Assembly: GCA_021740995.1 (NCBI GenBank)
Contig: JAIOYR010000022.1
Location: 1 to 47,355 of the forward strand
Length of the DNA stretch: 47,355 bases
Source: Taibaiella sp.
Lineage (GTDB): Bacteria; Bacteroidota; Bacteroidia; Chitinophagales; Chitinophagaceae
Direction of reading: 5' to 3'
The notes under the pieces: generated by a model
Database searches by the model: none
What the model was told of the DNA's origin: nothing
Seen by the model: the letters and a program-made list of their open reading frames with translations, nothing else
Program-made: the position numbers and the translations under genes
In this document: positions 1-9,510 of the stretch, in pieces
Position numbering within the stretch: position 1 is the first letter of the stretch
Layout: the number at the start of each line of letters is the position of its first letter

Positions 1-1
1 G

Positions 2-781
2 GGTATAGGTGGGTTGAAGTCAGGCAACTACTACCTGGTAGCCCTTCTTGCAGATAAGAATGGCAGTACCATAGCTACCCGGAGCCACTTTTTTCAGCGG
101 CTCAATAGAAATCTGGATGTGGCGGTAGTGGACAAAAAGCAACCTGCTGCGGTATTCAACGATACTGCAATTGAAAACATTACTGTGCTTGATCTCGACA
201 AGACATTCATGGCCAAGTTTACAAAGACGCAATTGCGGGCAATACTGAAAATGCTGCTACCCGTAAGCGACCCGATGCAGACGAATACGATAAATGGCTT
301 TTTGAAGAAACCTGATGAAATGTATATGCGTTACTACATTTACAACTATTTTCAGGCGCTAAACAGCAAAGACCCTGCACAGGCGTGGAAGGAGTATTCT
401 GAAAAAGTAAAGGTTGTAAACAGGAAGTATACCAGTCAGGGTACTCCCGGATATGAGACTGAGCGTGGATTTATATACCTGCGTTATGGTGTGCCGTCGG
501 AGGTGGTTACGGTATCGAATGAAACAGGTGCGCTGCCCTATGAAATATGGCAGTACAACACGCTAACACAATTCAGCAACAAAAAGGAACTGGCGAACTC
601 ACTGTTTCTGTTTTATAAGCCAGCCCAACTGATGAGCGAATACCGCTTGCTGCACTCTACCGTGCCGGGAGAGCCTATAAATCTTTCGTGGAGGATGTAC
701 CTGTATGCTACGCCGAACACACCAAATACAACAAATGAAAATTCCAATTCGAGAGCAGAACAGTATATAGGTAGCAGATAA
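2..781 (+). CDS. GWxTD domain protein, C-terminal part (5' end outside window)
   Basis: The reading frame is open to the left edge with no stop, so the gene begins outside the window; the TTG at 14 is internal. The last ~110 residues fit the C-terminal GWxTD domain found almost only in Bacteroidota: an AWKEY segment, a GYETERG loop leading to IYLRYGVP, then PYEIWQY. The name-giving motif is altered (GY for GW, TE for TD). Family members are secreted or periplasmic, often next to peptidases, with no established biochemical role. Only 73 bases separate it from the prolyl oligopeptidase, with no visible terminator, so co-transcription is possible. The family is fairly sure; the function is unknown. 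Confidence 0.75.
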   Translation, partial: GIGGLKSGNYYLVALLADKNGSTIATRSHFFQRLNRNLDVAVVDKKQPAAVFNDTAIENITVLDLDKTFMAKFTKTQLRAILKMLLPVSDPMQTNTINGFLKKPDEMYMRYYIYNYFQALNSKDPAQAWKEYSEKVKVVNRKYTSQGTPGYETERGFIYLRYGVPSEVVTVSNETGALPYEIWQYNTLTQFSNKKELANSLFLFYKPAQLMSEYRLLHSTVPGEPINLSWRMYLYATPNTPNTTNENSNSRAEQYIGSR

Positions 782-854
782 TACTATCTGGACTGATTAT
801 TCTGCGAAATACATTTACTTTGAGGAAAAAACAGATAGTATTTAAATTGCATTT

Positions 855-2966
855 ATGATAAAACGAACAATTTGCGCATCCTTATTACTCACAGGATTTA
901 TGGCTAATGCACAACAGGCAGATTTTAAAGGGCAGTATCCTGCTACAAATAAGATAGAACAGAAAGATACCTATTTTGGTACGGTAGTGGAGGACCCCTA
1001 TCGCTGGCTGGAGAACGACCGCTCTGAAGAAACCAATAAATGGGTGGCAGAACAAAACAAAGTCACCAACGACTATCTGAAACAGATACCCTTCAGGGAT
1101 GCTATAAAGAAGCGTTTGACCGAGTTGTGGAACTATGAGAAATACAGTGCGCCTTTCAAGGAAGGTGGTGCTACTTATTTCTACAAAAACAATGGTTTGC
1201 AAAACCAGAGTGTGCTATACCGGCAGAAGGGAAGTGGAAAGCCGGAAGTATTTCTGGATCCTAATAAATTTTCTACAGATGGCACCAGCTCTTTGCAGGG
1301 TATCAGTTTTACCAAAGACGGCTCGTTGGCAGCCTATCAGGTGAGTGAGGGAGGCTCTGACTGGCGCAAGGTAATAGTAATAGATACCAAGACCGGCAAA
1401 AAGGTGGATGATACGCTGCAGGATGTGAAATTCAGCGGTACGTCGTGGTACAAGAATGACGGGTTTTATTACAGCAGCTATGATAAGCCAAAGGGGAGCC
1501 AACTGTCTGAGAAAACGCAGATACACAAGCTATACTACCACAAGCTGGGTACACCACAGAGTCAGGATAAGCTGATATTTGGTGGAGAAACTACGCCACG
1601 CAGGTATATAGGCGGCGGTGTGACAGAAGATGAGCAGTTTCTGGTGATATCTGCAGCTAACGCCACTTATGGAAATGAGCTGTATATACAGGATCTTTCG
1701 AAACCGGGATCACCTATAATACCTGTGGTTACCGGCTTCGACAATGAGCAGGATGTAGTATACGCTGAAAAAGGAAAGCTCTATATTGTTACCAATCAGG
1801 ATGCACCTAACAGAAAATTGATAGTGACAGATGCAGACAAAGCAGAAGTGAAAAACTGGAAGACACTGATACCTGAGACGAAATTTCCGTTGAGTGTTTC
1901 TGTATGTGGTCGCAAGTTCTTTGCTCAGTATCTGGAAGATGCGGTATCTAAGGTATACCAGTATAGCCTGGGTGGAGAAAAAGAGAAACAGATAGAATTG
2001 CCCGGGTTGGGATCGGCCGGCGGCTTTGGTGGTAAGGTAGATGAGGTAGAAACCTACTACTCCTATACCTCTTACGTATATCCGCCTACTATATTTAAGT
2101 ATAATCTGAAAACCGGCAAATCGGAGGTGTATAAAGTGTCGGGCGTTAAGTTTGACCCGAAAGAGTTTGAAAGCAAACAAGTATTCTATAACTCAGCCGA
2201 TGGCACCAAAATCCCTATGATCATTACCTACAAAAAAGGAATGAAACTGAATGGAATGAACCCAGTATTGCTTTATGGATATGGAGGATTTAGCGTTAGC
2301 CTGTCTCCTTCATTTAGTGTGAGCAATCTGGTGTTTATGGAAAACGGCGGTGTATATGCTGTGGCAAATTTGCGTGGAGGTGGTGAGTATGGCGACACAT
2401 GGCATGACGCAGGTACCAAGATGAACAAGCAGAATGTGTTTAATGACTTTATAGCAGCCGGTGAATATCTGATTAATCAGAAATACACCTCAAAGGAATA
2501 TCTGGCAATAGCTGGTGGGTCTAATGGGGGCTTGCTGGTAGGAGCCTGTATGACTAAGCGCCCAGATCTGTTTCGCGTGTGTTTCCCTGCGGTAGGCGTG
2601 CTCGATATGTTGCGCTACAACAAATTTACAGCAGGTGCCGGATGGTCTTACGACTATGGCACGGCTGAAGACAGCAAAGAGATGTTTGACTACCTGCTTA
2701 ATTATTCTCCGGTACATAATGTGAAAAACCAGTGCTATCCGGCAACAATGGTGACTACCGGCGACCATGATGACAGGGTAGTACCAGCACACTCATTCAA
2801 GTTTGCGGCAGCATTACAGGCGGGCCAAAGCTGTAATAATCCTACGCTTATACGTATAGAAACCAAAGCTGGTCACGGTGCAGGAAAACCTACTGATATG
2901 ATAATAGCCGAGCAGGCCGATAAATGGTCATTCCTCTTTTGGAATATGGGACTGAGCTACAAATAA
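855..2966 (+). CDS. Prolyl oligopeptidase (S9A), secreted
   Basis: A serine peptidase expected to cleave short peptides after proline, probably in the periplasm: an N-terminal signal peptide ends around ANA-QQ (residue ~19). The product is 703 residues, normal for the family. The first ~400 residues correspond to the seven-bladed propeller and the C-terminal part to the alpha/beta hydrolase domain. The catalytic triad is visible as Ser556 (GGSNGG), Asp639 (GDHDDRVVP) and His674 (AGHGAGKP), and Arg641 matches the substrate-binding arginine of mammalian POP. The gene ends at a strong hairpin shared with the convergent M1 peptidase. Family confidence is high; the natural substrate is unknown. 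Confidence 0.95.
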   Translation: MIKRTICASLLLTGFMANAQQADFKGQYPATNKIEQKDTYFGTVVEDPYRWLENDRSEETNKWVAEQNKVTNDYLKQIPFRDAIKKRLTELWNYEKYSAPFKEGGATYFYKNNGLQNQSVLYRQKGSGKPEVFLDPNKFSTDGTSSLQGISFTKDGSLAAYQVSEGGSDWRKVIVIDTKTGKKVDDTLQDVKFSGTSWYKNDGFYYSSYDKPKGSQLSEKTQIHKLYYHKLGTPQSQDKLIFGGETTPRRYIGGGVTEDEQFLVISAANATYGNELYIQDLSKPGSPIIPVVTGFDNEQDVVYAEKGKLYIVTNQDAPNRKLIVTDADKAEVKNWKTLIPETKFPLSVSVCGRKFFAQYLEDAVSKVYQYSLGGEKEKQIELPGLGSAGGFGGKVDEVETYYSYTSYVYPPTIFKYNLKTGKSEVYKVSGVKFDPKEFESKQVFYNSADGTKIPMIITYKKGMKLNGMNPVLLYGYGGFSVSLSPSFSVSNLVFMENGGVYAVANLRGGGEYGDTWHDAGTKMNKQNVFNDFIAAGEYLINQKYTSKEYLAIAGGSNGGLLVGACMTKRPDLFRVCFPAVGVLDMLRYNKFTAGAGWSYDYGTAEDSKEMFDYLLNYSPVHNVKNQCYPATMVTTGDHDDRVVPAHSFKFAAALQAGQSCNNPTLIRIETKAGHGAGKPTDMIIAEQADKWSFLFWNMGLSYK

Positions 2967-2983
2967 TAGTCACAGTATTTACT

Positions 2984-3024
2984 AAAGCGCTGACATCATT
3001 TACCTCTAATGATGTCAGCGCTTT
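2984..3024. terminator. Bidirectional terminator between POP and M1 peptidase genes
   Basis: A perfect 17-bp inverted repeat (2984-3000 with 3008-3024, 7-base loop) is followed by T-rich sequence on the plus strand and begins with A residues, giving U-rich tails in both directions. It lies between the two convergent stop codons. Confidence 0.9.
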
Positions 3025-3025
3025 T

Positions 3026-6013
3026 TTAGTTCGAAGTGCTTTTTAGGACTCTGGCTGGTGTTTTTAGCCAGTTGATGTTTTGTAGATGCAGCGTGAAAGA
3101 CAGGCTGCGAGCAAACACATTTTTATTGCCAAAAGTATTGCTGAGATAATCACGGAAGTCGCTACTCATAATAAGGGGAATATAAAAAGCCACTTCCTTA
3201 GACAGGAATATTTCAATACCTGCATCATACAGCATTAGTGTGCTCTTCACATTCTTGAAGCCCGGAGAAGGGTTGGGTATCAGCCCTGCATCCAGAAACA
3301 GGCGAATGGGCAGCTTGATCAACGGTAGGTCGGTTTTGAGGTTCAGTGCAGCCATCCAGTTGTCTGTGCGGTAGGCGCCGTTGAATACCGGTATTTTGAA
3401 ACCGCCTTCCTGCATAGCAGATATCTGCTGTCCCGAAAAACCATCACTTACATTTCTGCCACGGTAAGTGCCATCATAGAGGTAGTCATTTACACCGCTA
3501 TAGCTCGCATTGAGCTGGTAGCGGTTGGTAAGAGCAGGGTTGTCGTTGATAGCAAAAAACTTGCCGAGATAGGCACGCACATAGAGTGCTTTTTTGGGAG
3601 CATAGTAGTCTACGCGTACATTTCCTTCCACGTTCAGCTTGGCGAAGTCGCCATTACCATGACCATCGATTGAATAGCTAAAAGGGTTGTAGGTGCGGCT
3701 GTTGGTGTGCTGGTAGCGAATACCGACATACATATTTTGCTGGTTGGTAAGCGATGGTATTGCAGTGCTGTCTGCTCCGAAGTTTATTACGTCTTCATTA
3801 ATATTGTACTCTTTCAGAGTGAGGGTACGTGTAGCCGTGCTGAGTGGGTCACGTTCTTTTAATATAAACTGTAATGAGGGTGCCACCTTGATATAGCGGG
3901 CATAGATTGATTGTTTGAGGTTATAGTTCGTTTCGTCATGATGGAAGGTTTTGGCATCAACACCCAGCATTATCTCCTGAAAGATGCTGCCGGTGTACCA
4001 GGTGTAACCCATTGAGCCTGCACCTACAAATGTTTCGGTACGGAACGAAAACATTGGCGTAAATGCATAAGCAAACCGGTTTTCGGGTAATGTGAGATTG
4101 TGTATCAATAAACCTGCCATAAAGCCATCGTACTTATTTACACCTGCCGCAGGGGCAATGAAGAGTTTGTCCTTGTCTGAGCGGTTGAGCCCTACGAATG
4201 GCCTAACCTTTAGCCCGAACTGATGAAACAATGCCCTTCTTCTATACACATCGTTGGTCGATTTTGCATCGGGTATCACTTCGTCTACGCGCAACCTTGT
4301 CCATTCACCGGAAGGAATAGTGAGTTTTGTTTCTTTATCGAATGGATCGGTCCAGGTTGCAGACAGCAGGCTGTCGTTCTTGTCGTAAGCGGCTACCAGT
4401 AGCGGTGCAGGAACACCGGACTTGTTTTTTACAGTGACTTCTGTATTGCTGCCGGAGGTGCGGGCTTTGCTTATTGTGAAATCAATTTTCTCATCAGTAT
4501 TAAGAATGGTATCGAAGAACCAGTCTATTGATTTTGTGGTTTGTTTTTGCATTAGGACCCTGAAATCCTCAGGGTACGGGTGCCGGAATTTCCACTTATC
4601 GAAGTAGTCTTTCATTCCTTTGCCAAAATTTTCCTCGCCCATGTATTGTTCCAGCCAGCGCAGCATAAGCGCAGATTTGTAATACACATCTATGCCATAA
4701 TTTAAGTTTCTGAAACGGTCTGAATGGGTATTTATTGGTTGGTCTTCAGCAGTTTTTGCAAACTGGTAGTAAAAAAGTGATTCATCGAGTACATTTTTAC
4801 GTTTGCCGCTGGCATCCGTTTTGATTGCTGAAGTAGCTTTTTGTTCATAAAAAGTATTTAGTCCTTCGTCCATCCATGCGTGTTCCCGCTCATTACTGGC
4901 CAGAATACCATAAAACCAGTTGTGCCCTGCCTCGTGTACTACTACTGTTTTTAACTTAGAGGTAGCTACACGGTCTATAAGGGTTATAGTAGGATATTCC
5001 ATACCTCCTCCCGACTTCATATCGCCGAGTACGGCTTTTATGGTGCTGTATGGATACGGACCTACCCATGTGCCGTAGTATTTTACGGCATCTTTCAGGT
5101 AGTCATTTGCCTTCAGCCATTTGTCCTGATAGACAGGAAGAAATGCAGACCAGGTAGTAATAAGTTTTCCAGTACCGGGAGAATAAACGGTATCCTTGCG
5201 CACTATATAGCGTTTGTCGGCAAACCATGCGAAATCATGAATGCTGTCTTCAGTGAAATGGACAGACTTATATTCCAGTGCGCTGGGGGGAGTGCTTTTT
5301 CTGTAGAGCGTATCAGAGGGTAGGGGTTTTACCGCCATCGAATCCAACCATGCATTTTCCTCGGCACTTACGCAATTTCCGGTAGCCATAAGAATATAAT
5401 TGGCTGGTAATATTATGTTTACATCGTACGAACCGAATTCGCTGTAAAACTCACCCTGATCTAAGTAAGAAATAGGGTGCCATCCTTTGTGGTCATATAC
5501 TGCTGGTTTTGGAAACCATTGCGAAACATAATATGCCTGACCTGTGTGCCCGTTTCGGGAGAATACCTTGGGTAATTTTACCCTAAAAGGTGTGCCTATT
5601 TTTATCTTTCCACCAGGCAGCAGTGGTTTTATCAGGTCTACTCTGGCTATGTCAGGTGCATTGGCGGTTGTATAATGGTCTACACCCACTCCGTCTACCA
5701 CAAACTGGAGGCTATCCATATATCCTCTATCTTCCTTTTTAGAATAGTAGAAGTCTGTATTGTGGTTTCTGTCCTGTTGTTTTGCAAAGGGTGTATGGTC
5801 ATTCTTAAATGCATTTGGCCAAAGATGTATATATATAAACCTGAGTGTGTCTGGTGAATTGTTGGTGTATATCAGTTCTTCAAAACCATTGAGTATATGA
5901 TTTTTATCATCGAGTTTCACGTCTATTTTGGTGGCCACATGTTGTTGCCAATAGGTCTGGGCATAGGATGTAAAGGAGGTAAATAACAGACAGAATAATA
6001 ATTGCCGCTTCAT
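3026..6013 (-). CDS. M1 family metallopeptidase (aminopeptidase N-like), secreted
   Basis: A zinc aminopeptidase-like protein. The start at 6013 was preferred because it gives a clean signal peptide (MKRQLLFCLLFTSFTSYAQ); the frame stays open 29 codons further upstream but adds a non-signal sequence. The product has 995 residues. The zinc site is complete: HEAGH at 360-364 and Glu383, spaced HExxH-x18-E, preceded by GGGMEYP at ~336-341, which corresponds to the GxMEN exopeptidase motif. The ~350 C-terminal residues are rich in alternating aromatic strands and may form a beta-rich or barrel-like domain; I see no type IX sorting signal. It converges on the POP gene with a shared terminator. Confidence 0.92.
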   Translation of the reverse strand: MKRQLLFCLLFTSFTSYAQTYWQQHVATKIDVKLDDKNHILNGFEELIYTNNSPDTLRFIYIHLWPNAFKNDHTPFAKQQDRNHNTDFYYSKKEDRGYMDSLQFVVDGVGVDHYTTANAPDIARVDLIKPLLPGGKIKIGTPFRVKLPKVFSRNGHTGQAYYVSQWFPKPAVYDHKGWHPISYLDQGEFYSEFGSYDVNIILPANYILMATGNCVSAEENAWLDSMAVKPLPSDTLYRKSTPPSALEYKSVHFTEDSIHDFAWFADKRYIVRKDTVYSPGTGKLITTWSAFLPVYQDKWLKANDYLKDAVKYYGTWVGPYPYSTIKAVLGDMKSGGGMEYPTITLIDRVATSKLKTVVVHEAGHNWFYGILASNEREHAWMDEGLNTFYEQKATSAIKTDASGKRKNVLDESLFYYQFAKTAEDQPINTHSDRFRNLNYGIDVYYKSALMLRWLEQYMGEENFGKGMKDYFDKWKFRHPYPEDFRVLMQKQTTKSIDWFFDTILNTDEKIDFTISKARTSGSNTEVTVKNKSGVPAPLLVAAYDKNDSLLSATWTDPFDKETKLTIPSGEWTRLRVDEVIPDAKSTNDVYRRRALFHQFGLKVRPFVGLNRSDKDKLFIAPAAGVNKYDGFMAGLLIHNLTLPENRFAYAFTPMFSFRTETFVGAGSMGYTWYTGSIFQEIMLGVDAKTFHHDETNYNLKQSIYARYIKVAPSLQFILKERDPLSTATRTLTLKEYNINEDVINFGADSTAIPSLTNQQNMYVGIRYQHTNSRTYNPFSYSIDGHGNGDFAKLNVEGNVRVDYYAPKKALYVRAYLGKFFAINDNPALTNRYQLNASYSGVNDYLYDGTYRGRNVSDGFSGQQISAMQEGGFKIPVFNGAYRTDNWMAALNLKTDLPLIKLPIRLFLDAGLIPNPSPGFKNVKSTLMLYDAGIEIFLSKEVAFYIPLIMSSDFRDYLSNTFGNKNVFARSLSFTLHLQNINWLKTPARVLKSTSN

Positions 6014-6091
6014 GGTGCTAAAATAAGGGAAATGTAGATAGTATAACTCTAAAAGTGCTGATTGTAGTATGCAAAAGTTACAACATAAAAA

Positions 6092-6112
6092 AAGCCGCAA
6101 AAAATGCGGCTT
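6092..6112 (-). terminator. Terminator of the Cys-rich small gene
   Basis: An 8-bp stem (6092-6099 with 6105-6112) with an A-rich loop; read on the minus strand it is followed by a run of seven T. It lies 25 bases past the stop of the small Cys-rich gene. Confidence 0.8.
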
Positions 6113-6136
6113 GATTATTATATAAATTGAGATTAA

Positions 6137-6484
6137 TTAATCATCATTGTTTTTATCTGAAGTCAAATGACCGCGACCGCAGCAATCTTCATGATAACGT
6201 GCACGTGTGTAAGTGCCTTTCCATGATCTTCCACATTTGCTTTTGCAGCAGTCTTTTTTATCTGAGCACGAAGCACTTTCTTTTTTGTCGCAGCATGCAC
6301 CTTTGTTCTTAGAATATGCGCCATCTGGTCCGTAATAGTAACCGTGATGCCCCCAGCAACCTGTGTGGCGGTTCTTATTACAACATTTGTCTTTTTTGCA
6401 TCCGTCGTGGGCCTGAGCCTGGAATGAATTCAAAACTGATAAAAACATTACCAGCAGCATGCCTGTGAAAATCCTAAGTTTCAT
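6137..6484 (-). CDS. Small secreted Cys/His/Lys-rich protein, unknown function
   Basis: A 115-residue product with a convincing signal peptide ending near AQA (residue ~25). The mature ~90 residues contain twelve cysteines, many in CC doublets (KCCN, ACCD, DCCK, DCCG), plus several histidines and many lysines. There is no hydrophobic core sequence typical of an enzyme. Metal binding or a disulfide-knotted fold are both plausible; I do not recognise the family. A typical secreted start and its own terminator support a real gene. It stands alone, 136 bases from the cupin_5 gene on the same strand. Confidence 0.75.
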   Translation of the reverse strand: MKLRIFTGMLLVMFLSVLNSFQAQAHDGCKKDKCCNKNRHTGCWGHHGYYYGPDGAYSKNKGACCDKKESASCSDKKDCCKSKCGRSWKGTYTRARYHEDCCGRGHLTSDKNNDD

Positions 6485-6620
6485 ACAGAAAGTTTTTAGT
6501 TTACAAATAGATTCTATTTCTTGGGTATAAAGTTAGTGTAAAAATGCTCATTTCAAAATGCTTTCAAAAAAAAATGTCGTATTTAATTCTGTGCTATCAA
6601 CCGCAAAACTATAATAACAT

Positions 6621-7127
6621 TTATTGTCGGGTTAATTCAGCAATAAGATTTTTATAATCCGGAAACTGTTGTTGCAAAGCCCACCTATTAGCCAGTTCAA
6701 AATCAGCAAAATCAAAGCCTGGAGCTACGGTGCATCCGCATAGTGTAAAACTGCCCGGCTCCTCAACTCTGGATGCGAACCAACTGCCAGCAGCAATCGC
6801 CACAAACGGTAGTGCAGAGCCCTCGATACCCAGCAAATGTTTTGTAAGTGTACCGTTCGGTTTTATTTCGTAGATACACAAGGTGTCGCCATCGTAGTGA
6901 TGCCAAACCTCATCTGACGCGATACGATGGAATGCGGAGAAATCGCCATACTCCAGCATGAAGTATATGCTGGTCATCGCATTTCGGGAGCCGTTGTGGT
7001 GTTTGGTGAGTGATTCCTGAGGCAGCAGTAAATCTGAGCGGAACACCTCGCTGAAGGAGCCGCCCTCTACATGTGATGTAAGGTGCAACTTGTCTTTCCA
7101 GTATTTTCCAGTGTTTTGCGTTGTCAA
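6621..7127 (-). CDS. Cupin_5 (DUF985) family protein
   Basis: A 168-residue single-domain cupin of the DUF985 family. The marks are the N-terminal HVEGGSFSEVFRS segment, the SIYFML strand, the His pair in DEVWHHYDGD, the AAGSWFAS turn, and the C-terminal CTVAPGFDFADFELA signature. Members look like small beta-barrel metal-binding proteins; some are annotated as sugar epimerase-like, but no general function is established. It starts 9 bases after lipA ends, so it is probably the last gene of a lipA operon. Confidence 0.85.
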   Translation of the reverse strand: MTTQNTGKYWKDKLHLTSHVEGGSFSEVFRSDLLLPQESLTKHHNGSRNAMTSIYFMLEYGDFSAFHRIASDEVWHHYDGDTLCIYEIKPNGTLTKHLLGIEGSALPFVAIAAGSWFASRVEEPGSFTLCGCTVAPGFDFADFELANRWALQQQFPDYKNLIAELTRQ

Positions 7128-7136
7128 TTGCCGGAA

Positions 7137-8069
7137 TTATAACGTAGATTTAGCTTCTTCCCACTTCCTCCTTCCTTCACCTGCAAATACGTGTCGCTCG
7201 CTATGATAGGATGAACGAACCAAGGGTCCGCTTTCTACATAATCAAGTCCCATTTTGTAACCTTCTTCCCTGTAAAAAGCAAACTCATCGGGATGTACAA
7301 AGCGCACTACCGGCAAGTGTTTCTGTGTAGGTTGCAGGTATTGACCCATTGTTACTACATCGCAGCCATTGTCTGCCAGATTTTGCAATGATTGCAGCAC
7401 TTCTTCTTTTTCCTCGCCCAAACCCAGCATAATGCCGCTTTTGGTGCGCATGCCACCGTCTTTTAGCCTGCGTATTACTTCGAGGCTGCGATGGTATTTT
7501 GCCTGTATCCGAACTTTGCGGGTAAGGCGTTCTACTGTTTCCAGATTATGCGAAACCACTTCGGGAGATACATCAATAATTCGTTGCAGGTTTTCCCATT
7601 CACCTTTAAAATCGGGGATGAGGGTTTCCAGCGTTGTTTCAGGGTTTAATGCACGTACTGCCTTTATGGTGTTAGACCATATAATGGAGCCTCCGTCTTT
7701 CAGCTCGTCTCTGTCTACCGAAGTGATAACAGCATGTTTCACTTTCATCAGGTAAATAGCTTCAGCTACCCGTTGTGGTTCATCCCAATCTACCGGCTCA
7801 GGTCTGCCGGTAGCCACTGCACAAAATCCACAGGAGCGTGTGCATATATTGCCCAATATCATAAAAGTGGCTGTACCCTCGCCCCAGCATTCGCCCATGT
7901 TGGGGCAATTTCCGCTTTCGCAGATGGTGTGAAGTTTGTGGGTATCTACCAACTTTCGAACATGGCGATAATTCTCACCTAGGGGAAGCTTCACCCGAAG
8001 CCAATCGGGTTTTTTAACCCGTGTTTCAGATGTAATATCAATCGGACTAATAACAGGCAGTTCTTGCAT
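7137..8069 (-). CDS. lipA: Lipoyl synthase
   Basis: A radical-SAM enzyme that inserts two sulfurs into protein-bound octanoyl groups to form lipoyl cofactor for 2-oxoacid dehydrogenases and the glycine cleavage system. From the start at 8069 the product has 310 residues. The auxiliary cluster cysteines are C50, C55 and C61 ([12 protein letters not shown]) and the radical-SAM cysteines C76, C80 and C83 (CTRSCGFC). The C-terminal VRSSYHSE carries the serine that ligates the auxiliary cluster in the family. The frame opens further upstream, but that would overlap the preceding gene and adds a non-conserved stretch. Confidence 0.97.
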   Translation of the reverse strand: MQELPVISPIDITSETRVKKPDWLRVKLPLGENYRHVRKLVDTHKLHTICESGNCPNMGECWGEGTATFMILGNICTRSCGFCAVATGRPEPVDWDEPQRVAEAIYLMKVKHAVITSVDRDELKDGGSIIWSNTIKAVRALNPETTLETLIPDFKGEWENLQRIIDVSPEVVSHNLETVERLTRKVRIQAKYHRSLEVIRRLKDGGMRTKSGIMLGLGEEKEEVLQSLQNLADNGCDVVTMGQYLQPTQKHLPVVRFVHPDEFAFYREEGYKMGLDYVESGPLVRSSYHSERHVFAGEGRRKWEEAKSTL

Positions 8070-8091
8070 ATTGGAGTGCAAATTACAACCA

Positions 8092-8934
8092 TCACCAGCG
8101 TTTCCCAAATTGGAATGCAAGAAATAGTTCAACAAAGTATGGATTAGCCTCCTGATTGAGCATCAGGGGTACATTAGCAGAATAATATTCAATATTTACA
8201 CCAGTTTCCAGAGCTACTACACTTTTTCTGTTGGCAGATAAGTCGAAATGGAGCATGGACTTAAAATGCCCTCCAGGTATCATTTTTATTTCACCCAATC
8301 CGGTACCAAAACCTGCACTGCCTATGATAGACTGCTGCTGCAGAAATCGGGACTGAGTAACATCGGAATATTTTATTACATCCAGGTCACTTGTGGCATT
8401 ATATACGTTGAGGTAGTATGGTTTGAGCAGACCTAGTGAACCACCAAGAACATTGCTCCAATGAATGGAAACAGACCCCGGGTCGGGTTTTCCGGCTAGC
8501 ATTTTGCGAAAACCATATCCAAGTTTTACAGCATAAAAATTATTAATTTTTCCATATACATACTTACTGGAAGTGCCCGTACTATTATCTTCTACTACAA
8601 TTTTTTCCTGCTTTGGACTTTTCTTTTCCGATAATTCAAACTGTATGAAGTTAACATTGTAAAACATATCGGAAGTTTTGGCACTGCGTGCTTTTACACT
8701 GCCATAATCCATATACATAGCCCAGCCGGCGGTGTTAAGCCGGTAACCAAAACTTATCTCTTTCTTTATAGGCTTAGGACCCTTGGGCGACTGACGGGGG
8801 GCGACTGTACTACCTGGACTTTTAATTTTTTTTGAAGTGTCTGAAATTCCGGAAAATACATCTTGCGCTCCGGCATGAGTTATGCTGCCGAAAATAGTAA
8901 GTAATATAAGCGCGATCTTAGAACAGCCACACAT
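8092..8934 (-). CDS. Secreted or outer-membrane protein of unknown function
   Basis: A 280-residue product with a signal peptide ending near HAGAQ (residue ~23), then a ~30-residue Ser/Pro/Lys-rich linker. The rest shows alternating strands with aromatic residues ([32 protein letters not shown]) and ends in [10 protein letters not shown]. This pattern suggests a beta-barrel or beta-sandwich exported to the outer membrane. I do not recognise a characterised family. It sits 22 bases upstream of lipA on the same strand and is probably the first gene of that operon, with no evident functional link to lipoylation. Confidence 0.75.
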   Translation of the reverse strand: MCGCSKIALILLTIFGSITHAGAQDVFSGISDTSKKIKSPGSTVAPRQSPKGPKPIKKEISFGYRLNTAGWAMYMDYGSVKARSAKTSDMFYNVNFIQFELSEKKSPKQEKIVVEDNSTGTSSKYVYGKINNFYAVKLGYGFRKMLAGKPDPGSVSIHWSNVLGGSLGLLKPYYLNVYNATSDLDVIKYSDVTQSRFLQQQSIIGSAGFGTGLGEIKMIPGGHFKSMLHFDLSANRKSVVALETGVNIEYYSANVPLMLNQEANPYFVELFLAFQFGKRW

Positions 8935-9028
8935 AATGTCAGTACTAAATTACTTATAGTTCTTCATTCTAAAAAATAATCCTTTTTTTACCTATAGCTT
9001 AGTCCGTAAATTTAACACAAAATAAAAC

Positions 9029-9439
9029 ATGACAGCACACATAATATATACAGGCGACTTACGCACCAGCGCCAGACATGAGAACTCTGGCAGTGTTATT
9101 GAAACGGACGCACCAATAGATAATCATGGAAAGGGAGAGCGGTTTTCTCCCACTGACCTTGTTGCAGTTGCTTTGGCCACCTGCATACTTACTACTATCG
9201 GTATATCCGCATCGATACATGATCTGAATATAGATGGTGCCGAGTGCGAGGTTACTAAAATAATGACATCGAACCCCAGAAAGATTGGTGAGCTCGTCAT
9301 CAAGTTCAGTTTTCCGAAAAGCAAACCATTTTCTGACAAGCAGAAAACAAAGATTGAGCATATTGCCAAAACATGCCCGGTATACGAAAGTCTGCATCCG
9401 GATTGTAAGAAAACCTTGAGTTTTACCTGGCCGGTATAG
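9029..9439 (+). CDS. OsmC family protein
   Basis: A 136-residue OsmC/Ohr-fold protein. The two cysteines that define the thiol-peroxidase site are present: Cys52 (ATCILTTIG) and Cys116 (KTCPVYESLHPD). This family reduces organic hydroperoxides or handles reactive sulfur or acyl species in the cytoplasm. The sequence resembles the YhfA/OsmC-like branch more than Ohr, so the substrate is uncertain. It is transcribed alone and converges on the dehydrogenase gene through a shared terminator. Confidence 0.9.
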   Translation: MTAHIIYTGDLRTSARHENSGSVIETDAPIDNHGKGERFSPTDLVAVALATCILTTIGISASIHDLNIDGAECEVTKIMTSNPRKIGELVIKFSFPKSKPFSDKQKTKIEHIAKTCPVYESLHPDCKKTLSFTWPV

Positions 9440-9455
9440 AAAGCGGTAAAATGAG

Positions 9456-9492
9456 AAAAGCCACAACATGCTATCGGCAGGTTGTGGCTTTT
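9456..9492. terminator. Bidirectional terminator between OsmC and dehydrogenase genes
   Basis: A 12-bp perfect inverted repeat (9456-9467 with 9481-9492, 13-base loop), A-rich on the left and T-rich on the right, between two convergent stop codons. Confidence 0.88.
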
Positions 9493-9510
9493 TGTAATTC
9501 AACTTTATAT

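Noticed and set aside
1710-2180. 156-codon frame antisense to the prolyl oligopeptidase gene
   Set aside because: Composition is Phe/Tyr/Arg-rich without domain features; the sense frame is clearly coding.
6014-6100. Upstream extension of the M1 peptidase
   Set aside because: It would bury the signal peptide 30 residues inside and overlap the terminator of the neighbouring gene.
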